From NCBI GenBank assembly GCA_002733945.2, contig NVXO02000014.1, forward strand, positions 28,853-43,437: 14,585 nt of DNA, read 5' to 3'. The notes beneath the pieces were generated by a model, which searched no databases, was not told where the DNA came from, and saw nothing but the letters and a program-made list of their open reading frames with translations. The translations under genes and the position numbers were made by a program. The stretch comes from Sulfurimonas sp. (GTDB taxonomy: Bacteria > Campylobacterota > Campylobacteria > Campylobacterales > Sulfurimonadaceae). Below are positions 13,821-14,585 of the stretch, in pieces; the stretch's first letter is position 1, and every line of letters starts with the position of its first letter.

Positions 13821-14585
13821 TTATGTCTTGTTCTCATCATCCATAAACTTCTGTACATCTACCATAACACTCTCTTTGAGTGAGAGAGGAGAGATTACTT
13901 TTATGTGTGGTATCCAGTATTTTATGATACTTTTTATCTCATTTTCATGGGTTAGTTTAAGAGAGATGTCGCAGCTCCCATCTGCATACTCTTTTATAAC
14001 TCTTTGAGAGTTTGAGATGGGTTTGCGTTTGAGGATTTTACTTGCTAACTCATCAAGCCATAAAAGCACTTCAAATGGCTCTACATCATTTTCAAACCAG
14101 ATATTTATAGCATTTTGTAAAACTTCTTCAAGCTCTTTTGTAGATTGAAAGGTCGTAGCTGTTTTTTGAATGTTGCTAATACTTTTAAGATGGTATTTTT
14201 TGAGTTTATCGTTTCTAGCATCAAGTGCCACAAGATACCAAAAACCTTCAAATATAGCTACCTTCAGAGGTTTGAGTTGCAACTCTTTCTTGTAGTCATT
14301 AAAATCATACAAACATAAAAGTTCTTTTTTTTCTTTAATAGCATCTTCAAGTATAGCTATATCGGAAAACTTTGCACTAATGTCTTCCATGTTGAGTTTT
14401 GCATAGATGGGGTTATAGTCATCATTTTTGATTTTTGAGAGAAGATGTTTTGCTTTGGTGGAGAACTTTGTACCTAGTCCATCGGTAAGTTTTTCAAGTA
14501 TATCCAAGATGATGGCATCTTCTATGGAGGTTGATTTTTCTATCTTATGTCCCTCTTGCATCTTCCAAAGTTTTTTCTCTTGGTA
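13821..14585 (-). CDS. WYL-domain transcriptional regulator (N-terminus outside the window)
   Basis: WYL proteins are ligand-responsive transcription factors common beside phage-defence operons; they usually have an N-terminal winged helix-turn-helix followed by WYL and a C-terminal dimerisation domain. The frame is open to the right edge (YQEKKLWKMQEGHKIEKS across the internal ATG at 14561), so that ATG is not the true start: the KKLWKMQEG stretch is the usual end of the helix-turn-helix part. The visible portion, 254 residues, holds the WYL core (LLCLYDFN, then GFWYLVALDAR and KKYHLKSI) and a C-terminal WCX-like region ending KESVMVDVQKFMDDENKT. It has the same orientation as the operon, 435 bases upstream of its first gene, and so is the likely regulator of it (inference). 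The missing N-terminus prevents checking of the DNA-binding domain. Confidence 0.88.
   Translation of the reverse strand, partial: YQEKKLWKMQEGHKIEKSTSIEDAIILDILEKLTDGLGTKFSTKAKHLLSKIKNDDYNPIYAKLNMEDISAKFSDIAILEDAIKEKKELLCLYDFNDYKKELQLKPLKVAIFEGFWYLVALDARNDKLKKYHLKSISNIQKTATTFQSTKELEEVLQNAINIWFENDVEPFEVLLWLDELASKILKRKPISNSQRVIKEYADGSCDISLKLTHENEIKSIIKYWIPHIKVISPLSLKESVMVDVQKFMDDENKT

Noticed and set aside
13821..14561. WYL gene starting at the ATG at 14561
   Set aside because: The frame remains open upstream to the window edge and the residues there match the usual end of the helix-turn-helix region, so this ATG is internal.

Overview
The window is AT-rich DNA with clear Shine-Dalgarno sites, ATG/TTG starts and compact, overlapping bacterial genes. 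The style and composition suggest a Campylobacterota-type bacterium (Sulfurimonas, Sulfurovum or Arcobacter-like). That is an impression from base composition and protein style, not a demonstrated assignment. Nothing here is a housekeeping locus; the content is that of an accessory (defence-type) island.

Layout from left to right. Bases 1-147 are the 3' end of a group II intron on the + strand, with a 34-nt domain V and a domain VI carrying a bulged branch-point adenosine. From 13385 down to 175 runs one long minus-strand operon of eight tightly packed genes. In transcription order these are: a double-AAA+ ATPase (11265-13385), a 63-residue free-standing FtsK-gamma winged helix (11077-11268), an ExoX-like DEDDh 3'-5' exonuclease (10281-11021), a cytosolic-type 5'-nucleotidase (9360-10277), an EVE-domain McrB GTPase (7310-9340), McrC nuclease (6032-7309), an AddB-like nuclease (3360-6032) and an AddA/RecB-like helicase-nuclease (175-3360). 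Five junctions overlap or have gaps of 0-3 nt, and the largest internal gaps are 19 and 55 nt. Bases 13386-13820 are intergenic and hold a candidate operon promoter, a small inverted repeat and the decayed remnant of a small + strand gene. Bases 13821-14585 are the C-terminal part of a WYL-domain regulator whose N-terminal helix-turn-helix lies beyond the window.

How the parts may fit together (inference). McrBC would recognise modified DNA through the EVE domain and cut it. The AddAB-like pair would unwind and resect the broken ends, and the ExoX-like enzyme would shorten the strands to nucleotides. The 5'-nucleotidase would dephosphorylate the released nucleoside monophosphates, either recycling them or draining the pool. 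The double-AAA+ ATPase with its FtsK-gamma partner could act as a sequence-oriented DNA motor or remodeller. The WYL protein is the obvious candidate regulator. I recognise every family but know no described defence system with exactly this gene set, so the operon is the main candidate for a new or composite anti-DNA system. By eye, mcrBC is more AT-rich than the genes either side of it, so it may be a later insertion into an older WYL / AAA / FtsK-gamma / exonuclease / 5'-nucleotidase / AddB / AddA core.
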